A DNA stretch of 14,149 nt from CAZISM01 sp964541895 (GTDB lineage Bacteria; Zhuqueibacterota; Zhuqueibacteria; Residuimicrobiales; Residuimicrobiaceae): contig CAZISM010000133.1 of the NCBI GenBank assembly GCA_964541895.1, positions 1 to 14,149 of the forward strand, in the 5' to 3' direction. Position numbers and translations under genes: made by a program. The notes beneath the pieces are model-generated. The model did no database searches. It saw only the letters and a program-made list of their open reading frames with translations, and was not told the origin of the DNA. This document shows, piece by piece, positions 6,546 to 13,213 of the stretch (position 1 is the first letter of the stretch; each line of letters begins with the position of its first letter).

Positions 6546-7120
6546 CAGGTTTCCTTTAAGATCAGAGAGCAAGCGAATGCCCTTGCTGAAAGAGAATACA
6601 TTTCTACCGTCGACCGAACAATGAACCATCGAACCCTGAGTAAAAAGATTGAATGCGCTGCCGTTCCATTCCTGGGTATATTCGAAAAAGTGGTCGCTGG
6701 ACAGACAGGACCAGAGAATCAAGACTTTCGACAAACTGACGCCGTAGAATCTGGCGATGAATCCCAGAGCAGATAGAGCGCTCTGTACATAGCCGTCTTT
6801 GGAACGGCCAAAGGCGTTGCAGCATGTGTTTTATCCATTTGAAACACCCTTGTATGCAAGAGCCGCCCACGTCCTACAACTCTGGATCGTCAGATTTGAT
6901 TCTGATTCGCGCCTGCAATCATCTACAAGCCTCGCTTCATAGTACCCGGAAAAAAAAACAACATGACAATCCATACTATCAAATTTCTGAAAAGACTATC
7001 AACTTTTTGAGCGTTAACCATGCGACAGTAATGCGTAGTGGGCTTCAACCTGAATAATTTTAACGTAAATGATTGGCATAGTGTTTGTTATGTATGGTCA
7101 GGACGTTAAGGAGGAGAGGA
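6546..7120. other. Gene-poor stretch with a possible gene remnant
   Basis: On the minus strand the frame of the 48-residue small protein stays open from 6545 back to a stop at 6831-6833. It reads plausibly as protein (GYVQSALSALGFIARFYGVS, then SSDHFFEYTQEWNGSAF) but has no good start codon or ribosome binding site, so it may be the remnant of a truncated gene. From 6871 to 7120 I see no coding; the stretch is AT-rich and must carry the promoter of the outer-membrane protein gene, but I cannot assign clear -35 and -10 boxes. Confidence 0.3.
6975..7010. repeat. Two 16-bp direct repeats, 20-bp period
   Basis: ACTATCAAATTTCTGA (6975-6990) and ACTATCAACTTTTTGA (6995-7010) match at 14 of 16 positions and are offset by exactly 20 bp, about two helical turns. 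They lie 111 bp upstream of the outer-membrane protein start and could be tandem sites for an activator or response regulator. Chance similarity in AT-rich DNA is possible. Confidence 0.3.
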
Positions 7121-8548
7121 ATGGTAAAAACAGTTTGCACCCTTGCCGGCCTGCTCGGCATAACGCTGATCGCCGCTGCGCAAACGGTACAGATCAAAAC
7201 CGTGCCTATTCTGGCAAGCGATCAATTTAACCTGGTACCGTCCTTTCGCCAGGACATGGGCCATGTGAGCATCGCCGTACCCGATTCCATCCAGGATCCC
7301 TTTATAAATCCTGGCAAAGCATGGACCACGCGCTCGAGCTGGTTTCTGTGCATAAAAAGAGAGGGCTGGAGGTTTAACCAGGAGACCGCCTATCGACAGA
7401 ACAGCAACGCCCGTTATACCAGCTCTGAGGAATCCAGTTCCAGCGCAGGCCTGCTCTCCGTTCCGGTGGGCGGCTACTTCACCGGCAAAAGGATCTATGG
7501 CGGCGGCATGGTTGCTCTGCAACAGATCAGCAATGTCAACACCAGCAAGGATAATTTCAAAGCAGCCAACGTGCCCATCACCCTGTTTGGCGGCCTGCGC
7601 CTGCCAGGGAGCGATCTCGCCATCGGTGCCGGCGTCAGCCATATCAGAATAAACGGCGTTGACGGCGTTTACCTTCTCTACCCCAACGCCACCCGCCTCC
7701 GGCAGCATGGTCACGCCAGCCAGTATCGCCTCGGCCTCAGCAAACGATGGGGCGATCGCCGCCTCTACAGCCTGTCAGGCATGCGTTATCTCTATCGCCT
7801 GACGCAAAGCACCAATGACGTCACTAACCAGGATGAACATCAAGGCTGGCTTTTGCAAACGGATTATATCCACACCGTGACACCGGGCTGGAGCGTAGCC
7901 GGCCTCATAACCGCTGATTGGCGGTATCATCCTAAAATTCCGGAGTATCCTCTGGCCAATATTCCCCGCGATCCCGGCCATACACAGGCCCTGCAATTCG
8001 GGCTGGGCTGTAAATGGCAGAATAGCAGCACTCTTCTGGGTATCGACCTGATCTATGAACCCATTGATGTGAAAACCTGGGCGGAAGCCGCCATGGAGAT
8101 AACTACCTGGGACAAACAGGTGTATCACAAGGGTGACAAAACCATGCGCAATGACTACCAGTTCCGCAATCGCCTGCTTCGTTCGGGCATGCAGTATCGT
8201 ATCAGTCGCACGGTGCAGCTGGCCAGCGGCGCACAAATCCGCTTTTATGAATACGACTATTATCAGAACGATTTCATCAACCGGTCGGAAACCACTGCCA
8301 AACCGCAGCGGGCGTGGACGGAAACCACCTGGAGCGGCGGCCTGACTCTCCATCTGGCGCACGTCGATCTGACCTACAGCGTGCGTCTGCTCTCCGGCAC
8401 CGGCCTGCTGGAACGGCAGTGGCTGTGGCGATGGTTTGGCGAGGTCGATTTTGCCAAAGCGGATTTCATCATTCCACCCACGGTGCAGCTGAACGTCACT
8501 CCGGTCACCTATGTGACGCAATGGCTGGGAGTAAGCTGGACGTTTTAA
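7121..8548 (+). CDS. Outer-membrane beta-barrel protein of unknown function
   Basis: This 475-residue protein has a Sec signal peptide (MVKTVCTLAGLLGITLIAAA, cleavage near residue 20-22). The rest is rich in short alternating polar/hydrophobic strands with many Tyr, Trp and Arg and repeated glycine-aromatic turns (GGYFTGKRIYGGG, ITLFGGLRL, YRLGLSKRW), and it ends in the aromatic terminal strand QWLGVSWTF. A C-terminal Phe is the signature of BamA-assembled barrels. I recognise no specific family; porin, transporter or structural barrel are all possible. The frame is open 12 codons earlier, but the chosen ATG is preceded by AAGGAGGAGAGGA, a very strong ribosome binding site. It has no T-tract terminator of its own downstream; the hairpin that follows is oriented for the opposing gene. 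It stands alone as a single plus-strand gene. Confidence 0.8.
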   Translation: MVKTVCTLAGLLGITLIAAAQTVQIKTVPILASDQFNLVPSFRQDMGHVSIAVPDSIQDPFINPGKAWTTRSSWFLCIKREGWRFNQETAYRQNSNARYTSSEESSSSAGLLSVPVGGYFTGKRIYGGGMVALQQISNVNTSKDNFKAANVPITLFGGLRLPGSDLAIGAGVSHIRINGVDGVYLLYPNATRLRQHGHASQYRLGLSKRWGDRRLYSLSGMRYLYRLTQSTNDVTNQDEHQGWLLQTDYIHTVTPGWSVAGLITADWRYHPKIPEYPLANIPRDPGHTQALQFGLGCKWQNSSTLLGIDLIYEPIDVKTWAEAAMEITTWDKQVYHKGDKTMRNDYQFRNRLLRSGMQYRISRTVQLASGAQIRFYEYDYYQNDFINRSETTAKPQRAWTETTWSGGLTLHLAHVDLTYSVRLLSGTGLLERQWLWRWFGEVDFAKADFIIPPTVQLNVTPVTYVTQWLGVSWTF

Positions 8549-8578
8549 GAACGGCCAGGTTGCACTACCAGGCACAAC

Positions 8579-8611
8579 AAAAAAGGCTCGCAGAATCCTG
8601 ATCTGCGAGCC
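8579..8611 (-). terminator. Rho-independent terminator of the TPR-protein gene
   Basis: A perfect 10-bp stem, GGCTCGCAGA / TCTGCGAGCC, with a 7-base loop is followed on the minus strand by six T's. It lies 22 bp beyond the stop of the minus-strand gene at 8634. On the plus strand no T-tract follows, so it serves the minus strand. Confidence 0.88.
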
Positions 8612-8633
8612 TCGAGCATCCTTATAACTGTGC

Positions 8634-9311
8634 CTAAATCAAGCCGTACTTTTCCAGCAGCGGTTTGGCGATGAGGACGCCATCGCCGTGGGGATAGTCA
8701 TGCAGCAATTTGGCCAGCAAGCGTTTTCCGCTGACACGATCGTCACGAGCGTCGGCGATCAGGGCCAGTTTCAGCGTCGCTTGTTCGGCTTTGTCACGAT
8801 CGTCACTTTCCGCCGCGAAGAGGAAATACTTTGCCGCAGTATCCATTCTGTTCAAATGGTAGCAACACTCACCCGCCCAATAGTGCCATAACCTGGAGGG
8901 CTCTGACGCCGGCCAGGTGTGCAAAAGGTATTGCAAAATGGCCAGAGCTTCTTCGTCGTGCTTGCGATAGATCAGGTGCAGTGCGCGCGGCAGCAGTTCA
9001 CGTCTGTCGCCAACATCTGCTGCTTCCACCGGCGCCGGCAATGGGGTAGAGATCCTTTCAGGGGTCGCTCGTTCATTCCCGGCCAAAGTGTGATGTAGTG
9101 CCGTTTCAGGCCTGGCTGCCGGCAAGGCGTCATGGCCAGCAGCCGGGACGCGATCGTACGCTTCCACGATAATCTCTATTTTGCCATGGCTCTGCGCCGC
9201 GATCTCTTGCATCCTGGCGATACGGCGTGCATGCTCTTCAGGCGTAATCGCCGCCAGCGTGCCAGCCAGCGCCAGTACACCGCTCAAACCCATCGAAATC
9301 CACCGCCACAT
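8634..9311 (-). CDS. Periplasmic TPR-repeat protein (YbgF/CpoB-like C-terminus)
   Basis: This 225-residue protein has a signal peptide (WISMGLSGVLALAGTLAA, about residues 4-21), a short helical stretch, a Pro/Ala-rich linker (about 55-100) and a helical C-terminal half (about 105-222). The helices read as TPR-like pairs: ALHLIYRKHDEEALAILQYL, then WHYWAGECCYHLNRMDTAAK, then a third ending LAKLLHDYPHG. The D/HYP-x-G/S ending resembles tol-pal system YbgF/CpoB repeats, but no Pal or TolB genes are nearby. It probably acts as a periplasmic scaffold. GAGG lies seven bases upstream of ATG. A perfect TTGACA is present on the minus strand at 9436-9441 without a good -10. It is transcribed alone and ends in a strong terminator. 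Confidence 0.7.
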   Translation of the reverse strand: MWRWISMGLSGVLALAGTLAAITPEEHARRIARMQEIAAQSHGKIEIIVEAYDRVPAAGHDALPAARPETALHHTLAGNERATPERISTPLPAPVEAADVGDRRELLPRALHLIYRKHDEEALAILQYLLHTWPASEPSRLWHYWAGECCYHLNRMDTAAKYFLFAAESDDRDKAEQATLKLALIADARDDRVSGKRLLAKLLHDYPHGDGVLIAKPLLEKYGLI

Positions 9312-9452
9312 TCTTGCACCTCACAGGAACAATCGGTCTCTTGCCAACGCCACAGGATCATGTCATCCCTATATACCTCCGAAGGGCTGCGACGCCGACG
9401 GATCACGATAGAGCGATCGCAGGAATTGTGAGGGGTGTCAATTTTTTATTGA

Positions 9453-9482
9453 TTGCTAGAATAAAAATAAATATATTATAAT
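9453..9482 (+). promoter_or_regulatory. Promoter of the cysteine-cluster protein gene
   Basis: TTGCTA (9453-9458) and a perfect TATAAT (9477-9482) are separated by 18 bases in a very AT-rich stretch. A start near 9489 gives a leader of about 25 bases containing the GGAGG ribosome binding site at 9500-9504. This is the best -10 box in the window. Confidence 0.6.
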
Positions 9483-9513
9483 CAGGTAATAGGCGCTATG
9501 GAGGCATACCGAA

Positions 9514-9756
9514 GTGGAACACGAGCAAACGCGCTTTATGCGCGCCCAGATCAGAAAGATCGAAATCGACAAATGGATTGAAGGGATTAACCGCAAGTGC
9601 GATCCGGGATCTGATTATGTATTTAGTTGGATCGGCAATTACGCCAACGACTTTCGCAGCCAATGGGAAAGATCGCAGTGCAAAGCCTGTTCTAACTGGT
9701 ACGACTGCGGGCACTCGGTCAGGACCGTGTGTCCTGATTTCAAGCCCGCACAATAA
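9514..9756 (+). CDS. Small cysteine-cluster protein of unknown function
   Basis: This 80-residue soluble protein has a charged helical N-terminus (EHEQTRFMRAQIRKIEIDKW) and a C-terminal cluster C56-x2-C59-x5-C65-x7-C73, preceded by C29. The cluster motif CKACSNWYDCG resembles a metal or Fe-S site. No signal peptide or membrane segment is present. The start is GTG with GGAGG nine bases upstream; the ATG nearest the ribosome binding site opens a different, short frame. A sigma-70 promoter precedes it and a strong terminator follows the stop, so it is a complete single-gene unit. I do not recognise the family, and nothing nearby suggests a partner. Zinc or cluster binding is inference from the cysteine spacing. 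Confidence 0.75.
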   Translation: MEHEQTRFMRAQIRKIEIDKWIEGINRKCDPGSDYVFSWIGNYANDFRSQWERSQCKACSNWYDCGHSVRTVCPDFKPAQ

Positions 9757-9770
9757 ACGTTACGCTTAAT

Positions 9771-9801
9771 AAAAAAGCCCTGCTGTGAACAGGGCTTTTT
9801 T
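9771..9801. terminator. Bidirectional Rho-independent terminator
   Basis: A-tract plus GCCCTG, a 7-base loop, then CAGGGC plus T-tract form a perfect 12-bp inverted repeat, A6GCCCTG / CAGGGCT6. It gives a GC stem with T's on either strand. It closes the cysteine-cluster protein gene 15 bp after its stop. It could also end minus-strand topoisomerase transcription, about 150 bp after that gene's stop; 9802-9952 shows nothing else. Confidence 0.92.
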
Positions 9802-9952
9802 CATTATACATCGTGAATGCTTTAGAATGAGGCTCCCTTCCGGAGACGGCGTTATCTGCCAGGTCCTTCCGTGCATTGGCGTGGATTCGCCACTTGCGGC
9901 TCAATCCGCTCCGGAAAGGTCAGCGCATCCTCCGGGGCGGGAAGGGGATCGC

Positions 9953-11692
9953 TCACTCCTCTCCCTCCTCTGCTTCCGAGTTGGCCTTGACCCACATGAA
10001 TTTTCGTCGCAGCGTGGAAGAATAATATTTCCCGATCACATCATAGTCGACCTGCACCCCCCAATTATGAAACACGCGCGGATCGATGTAGGATTTCTGG
10101 CTGGTGCCCAGGTTCCAGGTGCGATTCTTGCTGGCAATGGCGATCTGGGCCTTTAATTTGCCCAGGGACATACGCAATTTTTCTTCGCGCTCCTTGAGTC
10201 GCGTCAGACCCGTCTGCGCCGCCTGGATTTTCTTTTCATAGCCGCTTTTTATCTTTTCTTTCTGTTCCTTGTTCTTGGCCTTTTGCCGTCTGGCCCTCAT
10301 TTCGTCTTTCAGCTTGGGGAGGCGCGCGGTTTCCTGCTTTATTTTTTCCACCAGTGTTTTGATGCTTTTCTGAATCGATTCTTCGCGCTTTTTAAAATTG
10401 TCCTTGCGTTTGTCCCAGTTGGCCGGCGCTTTTTTGGTATGGTTACAGAGGATGGCCGCTTCCATATTAGCCTTTACCGTGGCCTCCCATTTTATGTATT
10501 CCGGATCCTGCCGGACGACGCCGGAGGAATCCAGGCTTTTTTGCACAGCGGTGGAGGCGTGAAAGGTTCGGAACACTTTGGCGGTCAGGCCGGGCAGCAT
10601 CTCGCCCAGAAAAGCGTTGACGTCGCGGCTGCTGACGTCGGGGAAGAGCTGCGGTTTGTTCCAGGCCGGATGCTTTTTATTGCTGTTCGACGGCCGGGCA
10701 TGGGCGATCAGCTCCTGCATATTCTTGTGCGCCAGGGGAGTCAGTTGCAGCTTTTTATGCCAGAGCACGCTGTCCTTGCCGAGAAAACGAAACTCGGCGC
10801 TGCCATCCTCGAACAATTTGACATGCTCGGGCCGGAGCGTGGTAGCGCCCACGGTATCCGCTTCATCCGGATCCTTTTCGTCGCCCACGCGCAGACAAAG
10901 GGCGTCGATCAGGTAACAGGCCGTGGCCACCTTGCGCGTTTTAAAATCCTTGTGCACCATGCCTTTGCCGAGGTACTCGCGCACCTGCTCGATGCGCGCC
11001 GCCAGCTCGATGGCTTTGTCGAATTTTTGCGCTTCCCGCTCCTGCTTGATCGGCGCAGTGTCGTGCAACCAGATGTATTTCAGTTTGTCTGTCAGCTTGT
11101 CCAGCCACTTTGCTACCCATAAACTTTCCGGCTGCCAGACAATCTCTTTCCAGTTGCCTTCCGGTTGTTCCGCGTCCGGACTCAGATTCAGGGTGATATC
11201 GCTTTGTGCTGCCCCCTCCTTCCAGCGGCCGCGCAACGGATGTTTGCCGCGCCCCATGAAAATGCCGCTGGGTTCAACGATGTAATTGGCCAATTCGATG
11301 CGCTCGCCGTCGGCAATGGCATGGCCATATAACTCTTTGAGCTCTTCCCGTTTCGCCTTTCGCCATGCCGCCAGCTCTTTTTTCTCTTCCTTGCTCATGT
11401 TCTCGCGGGCGGCGCGCTCCTCCTGAACAAGGGCAATCACCTCGGTGAAATCCACCTCTGCCGCTTTCAGCGCCGGTTTGACCTCCAGGGCAGCGGAAAA
11501 GTCGGCAAAAAAATTGCGCTCAAAAACGGTGTCTTCCACATAAGGGGTGCCCAACTTTTTCACCCAGGCCAGAGCCATCTCTTCCTGTTTGGGATTCAGT
11601 GTCAGGGTCTGGTTGCGAAACGTGATCTGCAATCCTTTATATTCGGGCAACTCGGGTACCAAAACCCCCTTGTGTACAAGTTGTGTCAGCAA
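9953..11692 (-). CDS. Eukaryote/thaumarchaeal-type DNA topoisomerase IB
   Basis: This 579-residue protein relaxes DNA supercoils by nicking one strand through a 3'-phosphotyrosine. It has the layout of eukaryotic Top1 without the unstructured N-terminus: an N-terminal core clamp domain (about 1-200, with KGVLVPELPEYKGL, IANY-like ELANYIVEPSGIFMGRGKHP), the catalytic core (about 200-425), a long basic coiled-coil linker (about 430-520) and the C-terminal catalytic domain. All five catalytic residues of human Top1 have counterparts: R268 (LCLRVGDEK), K306 (FLGKDS), R375 (AKVFRTFHAS), H418 (ILCNHTKKAP) and nucleophile Y535 (LGTSQKSYIDPR). The usual bacterial TopIB is a poxvirus-like protein of about 350 residues lacking this clamp and linker. 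The start is TTG with GAGG eight bases upstream, right after an in-frame stop. It stands alone, between a terminator and a 300-bp gap. Confidence 0.95.
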   Translation of the reverse strand: MLTQLVHKGVLVPELPEYKGLQITFRNQTLTLNPKQEEMALAWVKKLGTPYVEDTVFERNFFADFSAALEVKPALKAAEVDFTEVIALVQEERAARENMSKEEKKELAAWRKAKREELKELYGHAIADGERIELANYIVEPSGIFMGRGKHPLRGRWKEGAAQSDITLNLSPDAEQPEGNWKEIVWQPESLWVAKWLDKLTDKLKYIWLHDTAPIKQEREAQKFDKAIELAARIEQVREYLGKGMVHKDFKTRKVATACYLIDALCLRVGDEKDPDEADTVGATTLRPEHVKLFEDGSAEFRFLGKDSVLWHKKLQLTPLAHKNMQELIAHARPSNSNKKHPAWNKPQLFPDVSSRDVNAFLGEMLPGLTAKVFRTFHASTAVQKSLDSSGVVRQDPEYIKWEATVKANMEAAILCNHTKKAPANWDKRKDNFKKREESIQKSIKTLVEKIKQETARLPKLKDEMRARRQKAKNKEQKEKIKSGYEKKIQAAQTGLTRLKEREEKLRMSLGKLKAQIAIASKNRTWNLGTSQKSYIDPRVFHNWGVQVDYDVIGKYYSSTLRRKFMWVKANSEAEEGEE

Positions 11693-11992
11693 ATCCTTGT
11701 CCTCTTACTAGGCTGTTATCTTTTCCAGGCCATCCAATCATCTTGATGAAAAAAAAGCCATTGTCGCGCGCAGGTTTTGTGCGGATGATCGGCAAGAGAC
11801 CACCCGGCAAAATATGCTCAGTCCGAGCAATAGCATAGTTTTGAATATACGAATTTTTATGCAGCAATTAAAGCATTTTTTGCATCATGCGGGGTGGCTT
11901 GCAGATAATTGGGCTTGCCAATCAGGCAGGCGCGACGCGAAAAACAATTGCATGGATTCGTTTTATATGCATAACTTTTTCCAGCACGTCAC
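11693..11992. other. Gene-free gap upstream of topoisomerase IB
   Basis: These 300 AT-rich bases hold no convincing frame. They must contain the topoisomerase promoter on the minus strand; a weak candidate is a TTTAAT/TATATT pair with a 17-base spacer, around 11846-11874. TGCTCAGTCCGAGCA (11815-11829) is a 5-bp-arm hairpin or possible binding site downstream of that candidate. No U-tract terminator is seen after the NamZ-family gene that ends at 11993. Confidence 0.3.
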
Positions 11993-13198
11993 TCAGTAGA
12001 GCAGATACTTTGTTCGCGTGGCTTTAAAAGCCTCCAGATCATCTTTCCATCCGGCCATGATCTGATCGGCTGTTCTGCCGGCCAGGATCTGCCGCCGCAC
12101 CTGGTCGGTGCCCATGGCCTTGTCAAAACTGGCCACGCGCTCGCTGCCAAACAGATCCTGCTGCGGGAACAGCTTGTGAACGACTTGCAGAATCACCAGT
12201 TGCACGCACATAGGCTGAAAGAGGGCTAGATCCAAAATATGGATTTGCACACCCTGCAACGCCTGCTCCTTGAAAGCAAAATAAAAGGGCCGGTAATGCA
12301 ACGGCCTGAAGAACACCCCGGCAAGCTGACGCTGATTCAACTCCTCCGCCAGGGCCTCGGCATCGATCCAGGGCGCCCCGATCACTTCAAACGGCGTCGG
12401 CCAGCCGACCCCCTCATTCAGGGTATGCAGTTCACCGATGCAGCCCACGGCGGCGCAGTAAAAAGGCGAAAGCGCGTGCGGAATATGCGGTGAGGTGGGG
12501 ATCCACATCAGACCGGTATCTGAAAACGTCATATCCCTGTGCCAGCCCTGCATCGGTACGACCTGAAGGCGACAATGAATGCCGAACTCTTCGTTGAACA
12601 ACCTCGCCAGTTCGCCGACGGTCATGCCGTAAATATAGGGGATGGGATAGAGGCCGATGAAGGATTTGAATTTTTCATCCAAAACCGGACCTTCTATGCG
12701 TTGGCCGCCGAGCGGGTTGGGTCGGTCCAGCACCAGAAAGGGGATATTCTTCTCTTTGGCCGCTTCCATACCCAGAGCCATGGTATAGATATAGGTATAG
12801 GCGCGCGATCCGATATCCTGAATGTCATAGACCAGCACATCCACATCGGCCAGCATCTCCTGGGTGGGTTTTTTGGTTTTACCGTACAGACTAAAGACCG
12901 GGACGCCGGTTTTTTTGTCGACAAATCCTTCAACCGACTTGCCCCCTTCCACGTCGCCGCGCACACCATGTTCCGGCCCAAAGAGAGCGGTCAGGGAGCA
13001 CCCTTTACAGGCAAACAGGGCATCCACCGTGGTCTGGCCAGTTGAGGTCATGCCGGTGGGGTTAGTGATCAGTCCGACTCGTTTACCCTTGATCAGATCA
13101 ACCGATTCGGAGAGCAAAACATCCACGCCCGGCCTGACCCTGGCGTGCGTCAGGGCGGTGCACAGAAAAAGCATAGCCAACATCATACAGCGACGCAT
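11993..13198 (-). CDS. NamZ-family exo-beta-N-acetylmuramidase (DUF1343)
   Basis: This 401-residue exported protein has a signal peptide (MLAMLFLCTALTHA, cleavage near residue 19). DUF1343 motifs appear in order: GVDVLL (24-29), GLITNPTG, FGPEHGVRGD (73-82), GVPVFSLYG, VYDIQDIGSRAYTY (123-136), LDRPNPLGG (157-165), GMTVGEL (191-197), and IPTSPHIP. The founding member, Bacillus subtilis NamZ, releases terminal MurNAc from the non-reducing end of peptidoglycan fragments. Around 261-271 this protein reads NEGVGWPTPFE where many relatives, as I recall them, have an EGRGT-type sequence, so substrate preference may differ. GGAGGG precedes the ATG. It is 15 bp downstream of an AmpG-like permease, which supports a joint role in wall recycling or scavenging in the periplasm. 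Confidence 0.88.
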   Translation of the reverse strand: MRRCMMLAMLFLCTALTHARVRPGVDVLLSESVDLIKGKRVGLITNPTGMTSTGQTTVDALFACKGCSLTALFGPEHGVRGDVEGGKSVEGFVDKKTGVPVFSLYGKTKKPTQEMLADVDVLVYDIQDIGSRAYTYIYTMALGMEAAKEKNIPFLVLDRPNPLGGQRIEGPVLDEKFKSFIGLYPIPYIYGMTVGELARLFNEEFGIHCRLQVVPMQGWHRDMTFSDTGLMWIPTSPHIPHALSPFYCAAVGCIGELHTLNEGVGWPTPFEVIGAPWIDAEALAEELNQRQLAGVFFRPLHYRPFYFAFKEQALQGVQIHILDLALFQPMCVQLVILQVVHKLFPQQDLFGSERVASFDKAMGTDQVRRQILAGRTADQIMAGWKDDLEAFKATRTKYLLY

Positions 13199-13213
13199 CT
13201 ATCAACCCTCCAC

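Noticed and set aside
6381..6776. Plus-strand 131-codon open frame.
   Set aside because: It starts at TTG without a Shine-Dalgarno, and the opposite strand shows more protein-like sequence with proper start sites.
7085..7120. Earlier ATG for the outer-membrane protein.
   Set aside because: It adds charged residues before an already complete signal peptide, and the very strong ribosome binding site points to 7121.
9436..9441. Perfect TTGACA on the minus strand as the -35 of the TPR-protein gene.
   Set aside because: No acceptable -10 lies at 16-19 bases; kept only as a remark in that gene's entry.
9802..9952. Searched for a tRNA or small RNA in the short gap.
   Set aside because: No cloverleaf, T-loop consensus or promoter pattern could be found.
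10283..11122. Long open frames opposite topoisomerase IB, and similar frames opposite other genes.
   Set aside because: They are antisense shadows with low-complexity, His/Gln/Gly-rich composition and no ribosome binding sites.
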